Position numbers and translations under genes: made by a program
Shown here: positions 28,972 to 39,003 of the stretch, in pieces
How positions within the stretch are numbered: position 1 is the first letter of the stretch
Layout of the letters: the number at the start of each line of letters is the position of its first letter
DNA from: Serinibacter arcticus
Lineage (GTDB): Bacteria > Actinomycetota > Actinomycetes > Actinomycetales > Beutenbergiaceae
Direction of reading: 5' to 3'
Length of the DNA: 64,000 bases
Assembly (NCBI RefSeq): GCF_003121705.1
Contig: NZ_PYHR01000002.1
Span: 3,844,001 to 3,908,000 of the forward strand
The notes under the pieces: generated by a model
Database searches by the model: none
Told to the model about the DNA's origin: nothing
What the model saw: only the letters and a program-made list of their open reading frames with translations

Positions 28972-29889
28972 TCAGGAGAAGAGCTGGGTCCGGGTGGCGG
29001 CGAGTGTGGCCGCGATGCCGGCCGTCATGGGGGTCAGCGCGCGGGCGTCGAGGTCGGTGGCCACGACGGACCGCAGCCGGAGGTCCACCGCCTGCATGGA
29101 GGTCAGCGCCGAGGACCCCATCACGACCCGGGGGCGGCGGCGGAACACGGCCGTGCAGTGACCGATGAGGGCCCCGACGGTGACGGACTGGCCCGAGGCG
29201 CAGATCTTCGTGAGCGTCGTGCCCGCCGGGACCTCGACGTCGAGCAGGTCGGCGGTCAGGGACGCCGCGTCGTCGATGTAGAGGTAGTCGCGCAGCGTGT
29301 CGATCGGCACGTAGATGGAGATCGGCGTGGCCGTGAGGAAGCCCCGGCAGAGGTGGGAGACCAGACCCTGCGGCTTGCGCAGGTTCTGGCCCGGACCGTA
29401 GAGGTTGGCGTAGCGGGCCACCACGCCGTGACCGCCGCGCGTGACGCTCCAGTCCGCCAGCACCTGCTCCGCGCGCAGCTTGTTGCTCCCGTACGCGGAC
29501 AGCGGCACGGGCACGGTGCGCTCGTCGTGCGGAGGACCGGAGCTGCCCGCGTAGACGCCGCCGGCCGACGAGGCGAGCAGGACCGTTCCCGAGGCCGCGC
29601 CGTCGGACAGAGCCTCGAGCGCGGTGTGCAGTCCGGCGATCTCCTCGGCGAGGTGCTCCTCCGAGGTGCCGGTGACGCCGGAACCGGCGCACCACGCGAG
29701 GCGCCACGGTCCGCCGTCGGCCGCAGCGAGCAGGGCTCCCGCGTCGCGCGCGAGCGTTTCACGGGCGAGGGCGTGGTCGGCCCACGGCACGGCGCTGGTG
29801 AGGACGAGGTCGCCGCGGCGTCGCAGCTGGGCGACGAGAGCGCGCCCCAGGAGCCCGCCGCTGCCCACGACCCAGGTGGGGACGGTCAT
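28972..29889 (-). CDS. NAD-dependent epimerase/dehydratase
   Basis: A 305-residue extended short-chain dehydrogenase. It has the nucleotide-binding GSGGLLGRAL at the N-terminus, SSAGGVYAGS with the catalytic serine region and the YGSNK catalytic Tyr/Lys pair. YANLYGPGQ and RDYLYIDDAA follow, typical of sugar-nucleotide epimerases such as GalE or RmlB relatives. The exact substrate is not clear. ATG 29889 overlaps the stop of the upstream polyprenyl-phosphate glycosyltransferase gene by 4 bases, so the enzyme may supply that glycosyltransferase. Confidence 0.85.
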   Translation of the reverse strand: MTVPTWVVGSGGLLGRALVAQLRRRGDLVLTSAVPWADHALARETLARDAGALLAAADGGPWRLAWCAGSGVTGTSEEHLAEEIAGLHTALEALSDGAASGTVLLASSAGGVYAGSSGPPHDERTVPVPLSAYGSNKLRAEQVLADWSVTRGGHGVVARYANLYGPGQNLRKPQGLVSHLCRGFLTATPISIYVPIDTLRDYLYIDDAASLTADLLDVEVPAGTTLTKICASGQSVTVGALIGHCTAVFRRRPRVVMGSSALTSMQAVDLRLRSVVATDLDARALTPMTAGIAATLAATRTQLFS

Positions 29890-30941
29890 GCTCGCGGCTG
29901 ACGTCCGGTGCGTGAGAGGGGTCCGTTCCCCGGGTCGGAGACGATGAGGTAGGCGGGTTTGCCCATCGCCATGTTGACGCTCACCCCGATGTACTCGGCG
30001 ATGATGCCCAGGAAGAACAGGGTGAACCCGATCCCGACGAGGAAGACCACCATCAGCGACGTCCAGCCGGGCTCGGACGCGCCGTGTCCCGCGAGGCGGG
30101 CGATGAAGAAGTACAGCGCGAGCAGGACGCCGCCGACCGCCGCGAGCGCCCCGAGGCCGGAGACGAGACGCAGACCCTTCGTGCCCGAGGAGAGGACCAT
30201 CCGCCAGAAGTGCGACAGCAGCGTCCGCACCCGGTAGCCCGACGTGCGCTCCCCCTCGGAGCGCAGGGTGACCGGCGCCTGGGCGACGTTGCCGGCGATC
30301 CAGCCGATGGCGATGTCGAGGTACACGCCGGAGCCGACGTAGGCGGCGGCGGACCGGCCGATCTCGCCGAGGAGCAGCCGGTAGCTCTGGTACGACTGCG
30401 AGTCGCGGGAGCCGAGGAGCTTCGCCAGCACCCACTTGGCGCCCTTGGACGAGGTGTTGCGGAACCAGCCGTGCGGCGGCGGGTTGAGCGCCTTGCCGTA
30501 GACGACGGACGCCTGCTCGTCGAGCGCCACGTCGAGCATCGTGCCCATGTCGGCCGGATCGTGCTGGCCGTCCTCGTCGAGCGTGACGATCCACTCGCCG
30601 CCGCTCGAGGCCATCCCGGCGAGCGTCGCGGGGTGCTGGCCGTAGTTGCGCGAGAGCCACACGCCGCGGACGACGTCGTGCTGGCCCTCGAGCTCGCGGA
30701 TGACGGCGGCCGAGGCGTCGGGCCCGTGGTCGTGGACCAGGACGACCTCCTCGACGCGGTACGGGCGTCCTCCGGGGGTCAGCTGTCCGGCGGTCATCGC
30801 CGCGAGCTCGGTGACGAGTGCGGGAAGCGTGCGCTCACCCTGGTACACCGGCACGACGACGGAGATCCGGTGCGGGGTCAGCGGCCCCGCCGCATCGGTC
30901 TTCACAACGAGTGAGTGTAGTTGACTGCGATCGACGGACAC
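29886..30941 (-). CDS. GT2 polyprenyl-phosphate glycosyltransferase (GtrB/ArnC-like)
   Basis: A 351-residue membrane GT2. ISVVVPVYQGERTL opens the catalytic domain, VHDHGPDAS and TLDEDGQHDPADM hold the metal-binding acidic residues, and LSRNYGQHPATLAG is the usual second motif. Two C-terminal TM helices (about 270-295 and 305-330) anchor it. Such enzymes load a sugar onto undecaprenyl phosphate, and GtrA-type proteins often flip the product. GTG 30941 lies one base after the stop of the upstream gene; an in-frame GTG at 30905 is an alternative start and would remove 12 residues. It forms one minus-strand operon with the membrane protein and the epimerase. Confidence 0.88.
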   Translation of the reverse strand: MSVDRSQLHSLVVKTDAAGPLTPHRISVVVPVYQGERTLPALVTELAAMTAGQLTPGGRPYRVEEVVLVHDHGPDASAAVIRELEGQHDVVRGVWLSRNYGQHPATLAGMASSGGEWIVTLDEDGQHDPADMGTMLDVALDEQASVVYGKALNPPPHGWFRNTSSKGAKWVLAKLLGSRDSQSYQSYRLLLGEIGRSAAAYVGSGVYLDIAIGWIAGNVAQAPVTLRSEGERTSGYRVRTLLSHFWRMVLSSGTKGLRLVSGLGALAAVGGVLLALYFFIARLAGHGASEPGWTSLMVVFLVGIGFTLFFLGIIAEYIGVSVNMAMGKPAYLIVSDPGNGPLSRTGRQPRA

Positions 30942-30942
30942 C

Positions 30943-32813
30943 TCATGCCGACCCGGGCTCCAGCCGCCACAGGACGATCTCGGCGTCGTCGTAGCCGAAG
31001 CGGTCGACCTCGGCGAGCTCCGAGTGGTCCCACGTCGCTTCGCACGCCGAGTCCGTCACGACCCAGCCGACCTCGGAGTCGCGGGCCGCCGACACGTCGA
31101 GGAACCCTGCGTTCGCGGCGTCGAGGAGTCGGGTGATCTCGTCGTACCGCTCCGGCCAGGCCATCCCCAGGTGGAAGTACGCCACCGGCGCACCGGAGGT
31201 GACCTTCATCCGTCGGGGGTCGACGCACGGTCCGGCCAGCACGAGGCCGGAGTCGGCCGACGCGGCCTGAGCAGCCGCGCCGCCGATGGCCTCCTCGCGC
31301 GGGGTGGTGGGGTCCCAGACGGCCGTCATCTCGGGCGACGACCGGTACCTGAGGAAGTCGGGAAGTCCGGCCGCCGTGACGGCGGCGAGCGAGACGACGG
31401 CGAGGATCCCGACCGTGCGGACCCGGCCTGACGACCGGACCCGCGGTCGGCGGGGGGAGGGTGTCGCGTCGCCGACCTGGCCCTCGGACCTGGTCGCGGC
31501 GGGGTCGCGGCCGCCGTCGGTGCTGGTGAGGAGGGATGCCAGGAGCACGAGCTGGAGCACCGCTCCGATCAGGAAGGTGTCGATCCAGAATCGGTACGGC
31601 TCCGCGTTCGCTCCCCAGCGGTCGTTCACGACGAGGATCGCGGTGGCGACCAGGTAGCCCGTGGCGATCCCCAGCTCGACACGACGGCGCCGGAGGACCG
31701 CGAGCACGATGACCGCCGCCGTGGGAACCAGGACCCCTGCCGCGCCCACGAGGGCCCAGGGAGAGCCCACCCCGAGGTTGACGTTCGAGCCCACCCGGTA
31801 GGAGAGGAACGGGTCGCCACCGAGGATGCCACTCATGGTCCAGACCAGCTGCGGCGCCGCGGCGAGTGCCGCCAGGGCGACGGCACCGAGGAGCCGCCAG
31901 CGGGACGAGAGGGCGAGAAGGATGAGACCGGGGGCGCTGGGGGTCAGCCCGAGAACGAGGGTCGGAAGCTGGCCGGCTGCCTCGGCGAAGTGCGGGCCGA
32001 CGACGAACAGCGCGACGACGAGTCCTGCGGAGACCGCGGCGGCCACCACCGAGCGTCGATGCCAGATGGCGGTCGCGGCGAGGGCGTAGCAGGCGACGTA
32101 GACCAGCGTGAGGAAGGAGTAGGTCTGGAAGTTCGCTGTCAGGCCGATCGTGAGGGCCGAGACGGTCGCGACCACGACACGGACGCGGACGGACGTCGGG
32201 CGGAGCCACGTCGCCGCCGTCGCCACCAGGGCCGCGGTCCCGACGCACAGCCCCGCCGTCTCGCCGTTGAGGCTGTAGAGAACACCGAAGGGGCCCCAGA
32301 GAACGGCGTGCGACTCCAGCGAGGTGAACCACCCCGTGTCGGACCGGGTCCAGGCGAACGTCCCGAGGATGAAGGGAAGGGGGGCGAGCAGAGCGGTCCA
32401 CCAGCGTCGGGTGAGAACGACGAGGACCGTCGCGAGCGTGCCGACGAGGACGACCTGGACGATCAGCCCACCGAGGTTCCAGGCCGCGACAGGATGCAGG
32501 CCGGTGACGCGGGCGAGCATGCCGACCGCCGAGTAGTACAGGCGCGGGTAGTGGTTCACGCCCGTCAGGGTGTCCGGCTCGACGTCCGCGAGCGTTCCGT
32601 GCGCCACGTTCGTCGCGATGGCCATGTAGCCGAGCTGGTCGTGGTCGTAGGCGCGCCGGAGGCCCTCGAACGTCCCCCGGTGCTCCGGAGGAGCGCCCCG
32701 AGCTGGAGCCAGATGTGAACCAGGACGGCGACGACCACCGCCCCGGCGCTGAGAACCGCGGAGCGACGGCGCCTCGACGGGGGTGCGGGAGGCGTGTGTT
32801 GCTGGGAGGTCAT
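30943..32813 (-). CDS. Polytopic membrane protein, putative GT-C glycosyltransferase (frameshifted)
   Basis: A protein of about 623 residues after repair with about 11-12 membrane helices and a C-terminal extracytoplasmic region. It starts at ATG 32813 with a Pro/Arg-rich cytoplasmic tail and TM1 (AVLSAGAVVVAVLVHIWLQL). Loop 1 has HRGTFEGLRRAYDHDQLGY. The frame changes at about 32686-32690: bases upstream encode TM1, while loop 1 and the rest are in another frame. One extra G next to 32687-32688 joins them. The length then becomes an exact multiple of three. The function is unknown; the acidic first loop and topology resemble GT-C enzymes that use polyprenyl-phosphate sugars. Confidence 0.68.
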
Positions 32814-32853
32814 CGCGGGGTTCGCACCAATGGCTCGGTCTCGACAGGTCGAT

Positions 32854-32872
32854 CGAGGGTATCGGCTGCGTC
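32854..32872 (-). promoter_or_regulatory. Promoter motif, minus-strand copy
   Basis: GACGCAGCCGATACCCTCG reads on the minus strand and includes a TACCCT -10 box. It is identical at 18 of 19 bases to the motif at 32965-32983 on the plus strand. It lies about 40 bases before the ATG at 32813. Confidence 0.5.
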
Positions 32873-32902
32873 CCCGTCGGCCGAATGCTCGCGAGAAGGT
32901 GA

Positions 32903-34024
<1,122 letters not shown>

Positions 34025-34029
34025 CAGGC

Positions 34030-34077
34030 GGCACCACGAAGGGCCGACCGCGTCAGCGGTCGGCCCTTCGTGGTGCC
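34030..34077. terminator. Bidirectional terminator, 22-bp stem
   Basis: A perfect 22-base-pair stem (34030-34051 with 34056-34077) and a GTCA loop lie between convergent rmlB and the GT2 gene. There is no U-tract. It is the longest perfect hairpin I found in the window. Confidence 0.85.
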
Positions 34078-34104
34078 GGAGGCCGTTCTGGCCGGTGGTG
34101 GGGC

Positions 34105-34941
34105 TCAGGCCTCCGGGCGCATCCGCTTCCCCAGCACGAGGTAGGCGGCGCGACGCTGCCACGCGACGACGTGCGCGAGCAGGTCGCCCCGACGCACGTC
34201 CCCCTCGGTGATCGTGTCGGGGAACAGGGTCCGGGCCTCGGCGTGGAACTCCGCGGCCTGCTGCTGCTGCTCCTTCATGAGGCGGACGCTCCACTGGGAC
34301 GCGCTCACCCGGAAGGCGGCCAGCGACCTCGGGACGGCGACCAGATCGCCCTGGGTCAGGACCCGGGCGTACGTGCCGGCGTCGATGTAGTACGCCTTGG
34401 TCCCGTCCCACCACCCGGTCTCCTCCAGCGCGGAACGACGGATCATCGCGCAGGCCGGCTCGCCGAAGATGTTGGTCCCGGCGCGGACCGTCGCGCGGAC
34501 CGCCTCGGCGCCCCTGACGAGTCCGGACAGGCCGTCGAGGCCGCGGGCCTTGACGAAGGTCTTCCCGCGGGCGTCCACGAGATCGCGCTTGCAGGCCGCC
34601 ATCACGGCGCCCGGGTGGGCGTCCAGGGCGGCACGCTGCTCGGCGATGGCCTCGGGGTGGATGAGGTCGTCGCCGCAGACGAGCTTGACGTAGGCGCCCG
34701 TCGCGAGCTCGCTCACCCGGTTCCAGTTGCGCGGGGCTCCGCCGCCGGCGGGGGTGTCGACCACGGTGATGCGGGGGTCGTCGAAGCTCTCGGCGACCTG
34801 ACGGGTGCCGTCGGGGGAGGAGTGGTCGGCGATGATCAGCTCGAAGTCGGGATCCGTCTGGGCGAGGATCGAGGTGATCGTGGCGCCGAGGTAGTCGGCG
34901 TTCTTGTAGGCGGGGACGACGACTGAGACGAGCTCGGGCAT
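34105..34941 (-). CDS. GT2 glycosyltransferase
   Basis: A 278-residue soluble GT2. VSVVVPAYKNADYLGATI opens the fold. ELIIADHSSPDGT and KLVCGDDLIHPEAI carry the acidic residues that bind the nucleotide-sugar and metal, and EETGWWDGTKAYYIDAGTY lies in the acceptor half. The donor cannot be told. ATG 34941 has an AAGGAAG site. An upstream in-frame codon near 35169 would run into the divergent flippase-like gene and is rejected. A TAGGCT -10 box at 35000-35005 gives a leader of about 50 bases. Confidence 0.86.
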   Translation of the reverse strand: MPELVSVVVPAYKNADYLGATITSILAQTDPDFELIIADHSSPDGTRQVAESFDDPRITVVDTPAGGGAPRNWNRVSELATGAYVKLVCGDDLIHPEAIAEQRAALDAHPGAVMAACKRDLVDARGKTFVKARGLDGLSGLVRGAEAVRATVRAGTNIFGEPACAMIRRSALEETGWWDGTKAYYIDAGTYARVLTQGDLVAVPRSLAAFRVSASQWSVRLMKEQQQQAAEFHAEARTLFPDTITEGDVRRGDLLAHVVAWQRRAAYLVLGKRMRPEA

Positions 34942-34999
34942 GTGCTTCCTTGGGCCGGTGTCGAGGATTCTCCGCAGTAAGGTGCAGACGGAAAGTTCC

Positions 35000-35005
35000 A
35001 GCCTA
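35000..35005 (-). promoter_or_regulatory. -10 box TAGGCT of the GT2 gene
   Basis: TAGGCT (TAnnnT) on the minus strand lies 58 bases before the ATG at 34941, in the 142-base divergent space shared with the flippase-like gene. Confidence 0.35.
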
Positions 35006-35083
35006 GCGGGCGGCCCCAGCGGCGTGCCCCGGGCGAGCGGCCGCCGCATCGGGGGCTCACCACGAGATTCAGGAGTCCGCCAG

Positions 35084-36370
35084 GTGGAAGACGTGCAGGC
35101 CGCTGCCCCCGGACCGACGGGGGCCCCCGCGCCGACGGCGATCGGCCGGCGCTCGAGCCTGCGGATCACCGCGGCGTCGCTGCTCGGGGCGCTGTCCGGC
35201 TACGTGGTGCTCGCCGTCGTCGCCCGGAGCGTGTCGCTCGAGGAGAACGCCGTCTTCGTGACCTTCTGGTCCGCGTTGTTCACCATGTACGGGGTGCTGA
35301 CGGGGATGGGCACGGAGACCGCGCGCTCCGTCGCCCAGGCCGGGCTTCACCCCGGGGTCGCGGGACGATCCAGCGTCGCGGCCGCCGTCAGGGTCGGGGC
35401 CGGGGTCGTGGGTCTCGGGGGGCTGCTCCTCGCCGCCACCGGGCTGCACGTCTTCGACGCCGAGCACCAGGTGCTCGCCTTCGTCGTCGCGCTGTCGGCG
35501 GCGGCCTACGCCGTCGAGGCGGTGCTGCTGGGCGCCCTCTCGGGACGCGGACGGTGGGACGCCTACGCGGGCATGCTGGGGCTCGAGGCCATCGCGCGCG
35601 TGGTGCTCGTCGGAGCCGTCGCATGGGTCGCGGCGACGGTGACGAACGTCGCGGTCGCGTCCGGTGCCGCCGCGGCGATGTGGCTGGTGATGGTGGCCGT
35701 CTCGCGCGACGTTCGCGAGGTGTTCCGCGCCGAGCTCGACGCGCCGTTGCGCGCATATCTGGGACGGGTGTCGTTCGCCGCGACGGCCTCGGGGGCGAGC
35801 GCCGTGCTCCTGGTCGGCTTCCCCGTGCTCGTGAAGATGACGACGGACAAGGCGATCTTCGACCTGGCGGCGCCCCTGATGCTGGCGATCTCGCTGACGC
35901 GGGCACCCATCATGGTGCCGCTCACGTCGTTCCAGAGCGTCATCGTGGCCCAGTTCGTGAAGAACCGATCCGGTGCCGGTCGGACCCTGACCCGCGCGGT
36001 GGCCGCGCTCGCGGCACTCGGCGTGGTGGGCGGGGCCGCCGCGTATCTCGTCGGACCCTGGCTGATGGCGTTCCTGTTCGGACCTGACTACCGGGTCGAG
36101 GGCTGGGTGCTGGCCGGCATGACCGTCGCCTCGGTCGGTACCGCGATCCTCACGATCACGGCGGCCCTCACCCAGGCGCTGCGCCGCCAGGTCGCCTTCG
36201 TCGCCGGCTGGCTGGTCGCGCTCGTGGTGTCCGTCGGACTGCTGCTGACCGGGCTGCCGATCGACCAGCGTGTCGTCGGTGCCCTGCTGATCGCGCCGTA
36301 CGCCGGCGTCGTGGTCCACGCCGTCGCGATCGTGCGCGAGCTGCGGCGGCCGGTGGCCGCCGCAGCCTGA
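35084..36370 (+). CDS. Wzx-like polysaccharide flippase / oligosaccharide transporter family
   Basis: A 428-residue integral membrane protein with about 12 helices and a short basic N-terminal tail. It lacks any nucleotide-binding motif. Paired helices, a repeated architecture and the context of glycosyltransferases and rml genes suggest a MATE/MOP-type lipid-linked oligosaccharide flippase, which would move repeat units across the membrane. Sequence identity to Wzx is never high, so this is by topology and context. GTG 35084 has AGGAG 8 bases upstream. A longer upstream reading is possible but would overlap the divergent gene. It is convergent with rmlA, with 2 bases between the stops. Confidence 0.7.
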   Translation: MEDVQAAAPGPTGAPAPTAIGRRSSLRITAASLLGALSGYVVLAVVARSVSLEENAVFVTFWSALFTMYGVLTGMGTETARSVAQAGLHPGVAGRSSVAAAVRVGAGVVGLGGLLLAATGLHVFDAEHQVLAFVVALSAAAYAVEAVLLGALSGRGRWDAYAGMLGLEAIARVVLVGAVAWVAATVTNVAVASGAAAAMWLVMVAVSRDVREVFRAELDAPLRAYLGRVSFAATASGASAVLLVGFPVLVKMTTDKAIFDLAAPLMLAISLTRAPIMVPLTSFQSVIVAQFVKNRSGAGRTLTRAVAALAALGVVGGAAAYLVGPWLMAFLFGPDYRVEGWVLAGMTVASVGTAILTITAALTQALRRQVAFVAGWLVALVVSVGLLLTGLPIDQRVVGALLIAPYAGVVVHAVAIVRELRRPVAAAA

Positions 36371-36372
36371 CC

Positions 36373-37233
36373 TCAGCCGAGCAGGCGGAGCAGGTACTCG
36401 CCGTACCCGGACTTCACGAGCTTCTCGGCGCGCTCGCGCAGCTCGTCGTCGGTGAGGAACCCACGTCGCCAGGCGACCTCCTCGGGGCAACCGATCTTCA
36501 TGCCTTGGCGAGCCTCGACCGTGCGCACGAAGCTCGTCGCGTCGGCGAGCGAGTCGAACGTCCCCGTGTCGAGCCAGGCCGTCCCCCGGGGGAGAACCTC
36601 GACACCGAGGCGTCCCTGCTCGAGATAGACCCGGTTGACGTCGGTGATCTCGTACTCCCCGCGGGGGGACGGCTCGAGGTCGCGGGCGATCGCCACGACG
36701 TCGTTGTCGTAGAAGTACAGGCCGGGGATGGCGTAGCTGCTCCGGGGGTGCGCGGGCTTCTCCTCGATCGAGACGGCCTTGAAGTCCGCGTCGAACTCGA
36801 CGACGCCGTACGCCTTCGGGTCCGCCACCTGGTAGGCGAACACCGAGGCGCCGTCGATGCCGGCGAAGCGCTGCAGCTGCGAGCCCAGGCCGGGCCCGTA
36901 GAAGATGTTGTCGCCGAGGACGAGGGACGCCGAGTCGTTCCCGACGAAGTCGGCCCCGAGGACGAACGCCTGGGCCAGCCCGTTGGGTTCAGCCTGCACC
37001 GTGTAGGTGATGCTGATGCCGAACTGCGAGCCGTCGCCCAGCAGGCGCCGGAATGCTTCGGCGTCGTGCGGCGTCGTGATCACCAGGACGTCCTTGATCC
37101 CGGCGAGCATGAGCGTGGAGAGCGGGTAGTAGATCATCGGCTTGTCGTAGACGGGAACGAGCTGCTTGCTCACGCCCATCGTGATCGGGTGTAGTCGCGT
37201 GCCGGACCCGCCGGCCAGAATGATTCCCTTCAT
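36373..37233 (-). CDS. rmlA: Glucose-1-phosphate thymidylyltransferase
   Basis: A 286-residue nucleotidyltransferase that makes dTDP-glucose from glucose-1-P and dTTP, the first and feedback-controlled step to dTDP-rhamnose. The nucleotide-binding signature GGSGTRLHP starts at residue 8, and [24 protein letters not shown] and the VEEKP-like SIEEKPAHP follow. GTAWLDTGT is the expected metal and substrate region. Length is typical. It stands alone, convergent with the flippase-like gene and upstream of no other rml gene, and is followed on its 5' side by the repeat-protein cluster. Confidence 0.97.
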   Translation of the reverse strand: MKGIILAGGSGTRLHPITMGVSKQLVPVYDKPMIYYPLSTLMLAGIKDVLVITTPHDAEAFRRLLGDGSQFGISITYTVQAEPNGLAQAFVLGADFVGNDSASLVLGDNIFYGPGLGSQLQRFAGIDGASVFAYQVADPKAYGVVEFDADFKAVSIEEKPAHPRSSYAIPGLYFYDNDVVAIARDLEPSPRGEYEITDVNRVYLEQGRLGVEVLPRGTAWLDTGTFDSLADATSFVRTVEARQGMKIGCPEEVAWRRGFLTDDELRERAEKLVKSGYGEYLLRLLG

Positions 37234-37290
37234 GGGGACAGTCTGGCCTACCGGGGCGCTCCTGTCGGTCAGCCCGGGGTCCGAGTCGGG

Positions 37291-38055
37291 TCAGACCACC
37301 TCGGGTGCCGGCCGCCCGAGGGTGGTCCACTGCGCCAAGGTCAGCGGGTACCCCGGACCTGTGATGCTGCTGTCGAAGTAGATCTGGCTGGAACCGGCGT
37401 AGCGCCAGACTCTCTCGCCACGAATCCCGACCACCTCCCTGGGGGTCGGGCGTCCGAACGAGGCCCACTCGTCAAAGGTGATCGTGCGGCCGAAGCCGTA
37501 CACGGGCTCGAGCATGTACCCGATGCTCGGAGCCCAGGCGTACTTGTAGAAGGCTCGCCCCCACGCCTCGGGGGCCGGCGATCCAGCCTCGATCCACTCG
37601 GCGAAGGTCAGCTTGTGCGGGGTCTCGGCGTCCGAGGACTGCACGAAGATCTCGCTGGACGAGGAGTACGTCCAGAACGTCGATCCCTGGATCCACCCCG
37701 CGGCTCGCGGACTCGGCCGTCCGATCGACGACCACTGGTCGTAGGTCAGGTTCTGCCAGAGCCAGGTGTCGCGTCCGGGGGCGAAGAAGTGGACGGCGTG
37801 GATCTCCGACGACCACGGGTACCGGACGTAGTCCACCGGAGCCGGCCTCGGATCCGGAGAGCCGTCGGCCTGCCACTGCGCGAACTCGGCGGCAACGGTC
37901 GACTCGGTGCCGTCACCGTGGTGATCGTGCCGGTACAGGGTGGGGGAGTAGGGGACCGAGTAGTAGCCGTTCTCCAGACCCTGCGCGGAGGGGCCGACCA
38001 CGACCGACACCAGGGCGAGGCCGAGGACGGCCGTGGAAGCGCCTCGCGTTCTCAT
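37291..38055 (-). CDS. Secreted five-repeat (W-GxPxP) protein
   Basis: A 254-residue exported protein of unknown function. The signal peptide is about residues 1-26. Five repeats fill the rest, with cores LTYDQWSSIGRPSP, LTFAEWIEAGSPAP, ITFDEWASFGRPTP and LTLAQWTTLGRPAP plus a looser first copy (AQWQADGSPDP). Between cores are SSEI/SSQI strands and a YPW or YAG turn. The chain begins with NGYYSVPYS, the strand that elsewhere follows GxPxP, and ends right after the last GRPAP. This is what a circularly closed propeller would show. No anchor motif is present. It follows the paralog at 38072 by 16 bases and is probably co-transcribed. I cannot name the family. Confidence 0.75.
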   Translation of the reverse strand: MRTRGASTAVLGLALVSVVVGPSAQGLENGYYSVPYSPTLYRHDHHGDGTESTVAAEFAQWQADGSPDPRPAPVDYVRYPWSSEIHAVHFFAPGRDTWLWQNLTYDQWSSIGRPSPRAAGWIQGSTFWTYSSSSEIFVQSSDAETPHKLTFAEWIEAGSPAPEAWGRAFYKYAWAPSIGYMLEPVYGFGRTITFDEWASFGRPTPREVVGIRGERVWRYAGSSQIYFDSSITGPGYPLTLAQWTTLGRPAPEVV

Positions 38056-38071
38056 GGTCGGGTCCGATCGA

Positions 38072-38839
38072 TCAGTAGATGACGGGGGCCGGTCGGCCGA
38101 GCGCGCTCCACTGCCCGAAGGTCAACGGGAAGTCGATCCCCGTGATGGCGCTGTCGAGGTAGAGCTGGCTCGAACCCCGGAAGCGCCACACGTGCTCGTA
38201 GCTCAGGTGGTTCACGGTCTGCGGTGTCGGGAAGCCGAGGAAGGCCCAGTCCTCGAACGTCAACGTGTCGCCGTCACCGGTCGGGGTGTCCCAGACGTAC
38301 CCGATGCTCGAGGACCACGGGTACGTGTAGATGCCCTGGTTCCAGAGCCGCTCGGGTGCGGGCGAACCGGCCGCCCGCCACTCGGCAGGCGTGAGCTTGT
38401 GCGCCGGCTCGTCCTCCCAGATGGCCACGAAGATCTCCGGAGACGACGCGTACTGCCAGTAGGTCGAGCCCTCGATCCAGCCGGCATCGCTGGGCGCAGG
38501 ACGTCCTGCCCTGCTCCACTGCCCGTAGTCGAGCACCGACCACACCCAGTCCTCGCGGTCCGGACCGAAGAAGTGGACCGCCCAGATGTCGGAGGACCAC
38601 GGGTACTTCACGTAGCGGACGGGGGCGGGACGGGGGGTGGGGAACCCCGACGACTGCCACATCTCGTACTGCGCGGGAAAGGTCACCTCGTCGCTGCCGC
38701 TGTAGTGCTCGTGGTAGTAGAGCGTGTCGGCGTAGGGCACGGAGTAGAACCCCGTGTCGACGGCGGAGGACGGCGCCGCCAGGAACGTGCTGGCCACGGC
38801 CAGCGCGACAACGGGGGCGAGAAGACGACGAACGCGCAT
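38072..38839 (-). CDS. Secreted five-repeat (W-GxPxP) protein
   Basis: A 255-residue exported protein and the closest visible relative of its downstream neighbour. The signal peptide ends at SSA (about residue 26). Repeat cores are YEMWQSSGFPTP, LDYGQWSRAGRPAP, LTPAEWRAAGSPAP, LTFEDWAFLGFPTP and LTFGQWSALGRPAP. Aromatic strands YPWSSDIWAV and YPWSSSIGYV precede them. No catalytic motif, cysteine pair or wall-anchor is seen, so binding rather than catalysis is likely. The ATG has a GGGAG site. A terminator at 38941 separates it from the paralog upstream, so it starts a two-gene unit. Confidence 0.75.
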   Translation of the reverse strand: MRVRRLLAPVVALAVASTFLAAPSSAVDTGFYSVPYADTLYYHEHYSGSDEVTFPAQYEMWQSSGFPTPRPAPVRYVKYPWSSDIWAVHFFGPDREDWVWSVLDYGQWSRAGRPAPSDAGWIEGSTYWQYASSPEIFVAIWEDEPAHKLTPAEWRAAGSPAPERLWNQGIYTYPWSSSIGYVWDTPTGDGDTLTFEDWAFLGFPTPQTVNHLSYEHVWRFRGSSQLYLDSAITGIDFPLTFGQWSALGRPAPVIY

Positions 38840-38940
38840 GAGAGCTCCCTGCTGGGGCGGACCGAGATCGCAACCGTGGCACCGGTGTGTCGTGGCCGCA
38901 ACGCAGAAGCGTCACGAATCGGTCTCGATCCATGACGGCA

Positions 38941-38976
38941 CGACACCGCCCGACCCTCACGGGCCGGGCGGTGTCG
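38941..38976 (-). terminator. Terminator after the 39004 repeat gene
   Basis: A stem of 16 pairs with one mismatch (38941-38956 with 38961-38976) and a TCAC loop lies downstream of the gene ending at 39004. It makes the next paralog a separate transcription unit. Confidence 0.65.
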
Positions 38977-39003
38977 GTGGCGATGCTGCGAGACGGACCC
39001 GGG

